From: Opitutaceae bacterium EW11
Lineage (GTDB): Bacteria; Verrucomicrobiota; Verrucomicrobiia; Opitutales; Opitutaceae
Assembly (NCBI GenBank): GCA_003054665.1
Contig: QAYY01000011.1
Location: forward strand, 346,654-410,653
Length of the DNA stretch: 64,000 bases
Reading direction: 5' to 3'
The position numbers and the translations under genes were made by a program. This document shows positions 62,057 to 64,000 of this stretch, one piece after another. Numbering within the stretch: the stretch's first letter is position 1; every line of letters starts with the position of its first letter. Under the pieces are notes generated by a model. It did no database searches, had not been told where the DNA came from, and saw only the letters and a list, made by a program, of their open reading frames with translations.

Positions 62057-62517
62057 ATGACTTCCGGACCAAGTTCGGCGTGCATCGCAATCACCGGCGC
62101 CGCTGGAAATCTCGGCAGTCTCTTGGCGCGACACTTGTTGTCGGCAACGGATGCCTTCTCCCTGGAATCGAAGGCATCTACCACCTTGGCGACGACGGAA
62201 AACAGACCCTACAGGATTTCTTGGATACGTGCGCGGGTACCTGGGGCACGGCAAAACCCTGGAGGCTTCCACTCGCACTGATCTATTTGGCGGCGTCATT
62301 ATGCGAGCTGCAGTCGTTTGTATTTGGCACGCGCTCTCCGCTTACGCGCGACTTCATCGATATCGGCCGGTGCTCTTACTACGGCGACACCACGCGAATG
62401 CGCATGGAGCTGCTGCGCTTGCTGAAGTACCCTTCGTTGCAAAACGGATCCATGACACTCACCCCGCCGATAGCGGAGTCATTTCCGGGTGCAAGAAGAG
62501 CCCAAAGCTCATCTTAA
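62057..62517 (+). pseudogene. Decayed NAD-dependent epimerase/dehydratase
   Basis: Two separated frames preserve parts of one extended SDR. From 62057 the N-terminal 'IAITGAAGNLGSLLARHLL' Rossmann motif is intact. In the +1-shifted frame, from about 62150, the C-terminal block appears ('IYHLGDDGKQTLQDFLDTCAGTWG', 'RSPLTRDFIDIGRCSYYGDTTRMR'). The middle ~180 residues are missing. A perfect 9-bp inverted repeat (62150-62158/62170-62178) lies at the junction. Deletion plus frameshift makes it non-functional. Confidence 0.75.
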
Positions 62518-62608
62518 GGCGCGAGCCGTGACCGCGTGTGGAGGAAAGACAGGCGTCGTTCGCGAGTAGCGGGTTTGTGGCGGTGAGTGGTCATCCTGGG
62601 TGACGAGC

Positions 62609-63436
62609 ATGAAAACGTTGTCCTGGCTGTTCTGGATTTCGGTGGTGGCTTATCCGGTTCTCGGTTCGGAGTCTCGTGACCGGGAGAATCCGTTCGCGAA
62701 CACGATTACTACGCTGTGTACCATAGTTGGCTCGAATGTGGGGACGCAGGTGATCTATCTGGCGGGCGACGGGACGTTCGTTGGTCTATCGACCACTTTC
62801 TATGGCTACACTTCGCAGGCGCCGAACGGGCACCATGGACTCGTGAGGTACCAGCCGGGGTCGGGCACCTACACGGTCCAGCGGGACGCCGTCGATCCGG
62901 ACCACGGATTTCTGTATCTTGATTTTGGTGACGACGTGTCGAGGGAAGAGTATTGGTTTCGGGATGCGCGCGGGGGCGCGCTCGAACCGCGAGGCTCGGG
63001 GAGCTCGTTTTCTGTCCAGCCGCGCACGGTGTTGTCCGGCGCAGCCAACGTGTCGAACCGCACTTGGGTTGAGCCCGGACGCGCGTCCATCACGGGCTTT
63101 ATCGTTCCCGAGGGAACTCGGCAGTTCGTGCTTGTTCGAGCGGTGGGTCCCGGGCTCAGAGAGTACGGGGTAGACGAGGCGCTTGCCACGCCCAGCCTGG
63201 AATTGCATTCGGCTTCCGAAGTGGTCGCGCCGCTCCTCGGTTTTGGTCCGAAAGATCACGGACCGGGTGTCACCGCGGTGACCCGGCTTGCCGGAGCGTT
63301 CCCGCTTGCGGATGGGTCGAACGATCGCTCCGCGCTGTTCATGCTGGAACCGGGCGCACACACGGTGATCACGCGGGGAGAGGCCGCAAAGGGTGAGGTG
63401 CTCACGGAGGTGTACCTGCTCCCCTTCAGCGGGTGA
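62609..63436 (+). CDS. Secreted protein of unknown function (Verrucomicrobiota-style)
   Basis: 275 residues from the ATG at 62609; a GTG lies in frame at 62600. A signal peptide ('MKTLSWLFWISVVAYPVLG') is followed by a small beta domain and a second half with 'RASITGFIVPEGTRQFVLVRAVGPGLREYGV', a block that recurs in secreted proteins of Opitutaceae and relatives. I know no function. It sits alone between a pseudogene and a convergent flavoprotein gene. Confidence 0.75.
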   Translation: MKTLSWLFWISVVAYPVLGSESRDRENPFANTITTLCTIVGSNVGTQVIYLAGDGTFVGLSTTFYGYTSQAPNGHHGLVRYQPGSGTYTVQRDAVDPDHGFLYLDFGDDVSREEYWFRDARGGALEPRGSGSSFSVQPRTVLSGAANVSNRTWVEPGRASITGFIVPEGTRQFVLVRAVGPGLREYGVDEALATPSLELHSASEVVAPLLGFGPKDHGPGVTAVTRLAGAFPLADGSNDRSALFMLEPGAHTVITRGEAAKGEVLTEVYLLPFSG

Positions 63437-63446
63437 CTGTCTGAGC

Positions 63447-64000
63447 TCACCGCCAACCCAATCCGGGCGCGACGTGGGTGAGGAGGGAGGTGAGGATGTG
63501 GACGTTGTATTCAACGCCGAGCTGGTTGGGGATGGTCAGCAGCAGCGTGTCGGCTTCGGCGATGGCTTCGTCTTTCTTGAGCTGCCCGATGAGCGCGTCG
63601 GGTTCGGCGGCGTAGCTCCGGCCGAAGATTGCCCGCGTCGTTGCATCGAGATATCCGATCTGGTCCGACTGCTCGCCGTCGCTTCCGAAGTACGCGCGGT
63701 CGAGGTCGTTCATCACCGGAAAAATACGTCGGCTCACGGAAACACGGGCGGGGCGGTTGTGACCTGCCTCGGCCCAGGCGACTCGAAACGCACGGATCTG
63801 TTTCGCTTGCTGGATGTGGAGCGGCTCGCCGGTTTCGTCGAACTTCAGCGTGGAGCTCTGAAGGTTCATCCCGAGTTTGGCCGCCCAGACAGCGGTCGCA
63901 TTCGTTGCCGAACCCCACCAGATCCGCTCACGCAAACTCTCGGAAAACGGCTCGAGCCGCAAAAGCCCCGGAGGGTTGGGAAACATCGGGCGGGGGTTGG
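63447..64000 (-). CDS. LLM-class flavin-dependent oxidoreductase, 5' end beyond the window
   Basis: The frame stays open to the window end, so only the C-terminal ~185 residues are seen. Visible features are 'RERIWWGSATNATAVWAAKLGMNL' and 'LLLTIPNQLGVEYNVHILTSLLTHVAPGLGWR', matching the end of luciferase-like monooxygenases of F420/FMN-dependent type. Substrate unknown; partner reductase not in view. Confidence 0.8.
   Translation of the reverse strand, partial: NPRPMFPNPPGLLRLEPFSESLRERIWWGSATNATAVWAAKLGMNLQSSTLKFDETGEPLHIQQAKQIRAFRVAWAEAGHNRPARVSVSRRIFPVMNDLDRAYFGSDGEQSDQIGYLDATTRAIFGRSYAAEPDALIGQLKKDEAIAEADTLLLTIPNQLGVEYNVHILTSLLTHVAPGLGWR

Noticed and set aside
61598-62299. Minus-strand frame of ~230 codons next to the nucleotidyltransferase
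   Set aside because: Low-complexity Arg/Pro/Gln composition overlapping the epimerase remnant, whose motifs lie on the other strand.

Overview
This is a GC-rich chromosomal window from a Gram-negative, didermal bacterium: it carries two tripartite efflux systems, two further predicted outer-membrane barrels and a Wzz/Wzc-type polysaccharide kinase. Several proteins look Verrucomicrobiota-like, and Opitutaceae is my best guess. The clues are the secreted 62.6-63.4 kb protein with its V-R-A-V-G-P-G-L core, the large membrane proteins with C-terminal beta modules, and weak or missing Shine-Dalgarno sequences before many starts. This placement is inferred from protein style, not from a marker gene.

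Layout. (1) 0-24.2 kb is a cell-surface glycan locus, mostly on the minus strand. It holds four large GT-C-like polytopic membrane proteins plus the tail of a fifth, an acyltransferase, an SDR oxidoreductase, a UDP-galactopyranose-mutase-like flavoprotein, a sugar-nucleotide epimerase, a methyltransferase, a membrane-anchored GT2, and a GT9/coiled-coil/GT2 fusion. Inorganic pyrophosphatase and a DUF421 protein close the block. (2) 25.0-31.9 kb, plus strand, holds an orphan NtrC-type regulator, a GT39-like membrane protein, an outer-membrane barrel and a tyrosine autokinase. This looks like an exopolysaccharide export and regulation segment. (3) 32.3-37.7 kb is an accessory island next to tRNA-Gly(GCC), bounded on its far side by a diverged copy of the tRNA 3' end and terminator. 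Its plus-strand operon encodes a Pol-beta/RlaP-like nucleotidyltransferase, an HD phosphohydrolase, a second RlaP-like nucleotidyltransferase and an ATP-grasp protein. A minus-strand pair, an AbiEii-like nucleotidyltransferase with a basic partner, follows. (4) 37.7-42.7 kb holds a GH78 rhamnosidase, a thioredoxin/TonB-C-like fusion, and a divergent HxlR/DoxX pair. (5) 42.6-60.7 kb holds two complete RND efflux operons (minus and plus) with three MarR and two LysR regulators, two single-span microproteins, an XRE-like regulator, a DUF481-like barrel and a STAS-like protein. (6) 60.7-64 kb holds another nucleotidyltransferase, a decayed epimerase, a secreted protein and a truncated LLM-class flavoprotein.

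The best candidate for an undescribed system is the 33.0-36.1 kb operon. Two RlaP-type nucleotidyltransferases flanking an HD hydrolase, followed by an ATP-grasp enzyme, fit the known 'syntax' of RNA-repair systems, yet no recognisable RNA ligase is present. The other notable item is the 997-residue double glycosyltransferase whose two catalytic domains are separated by a coiled coil built from 14-residue repeats.
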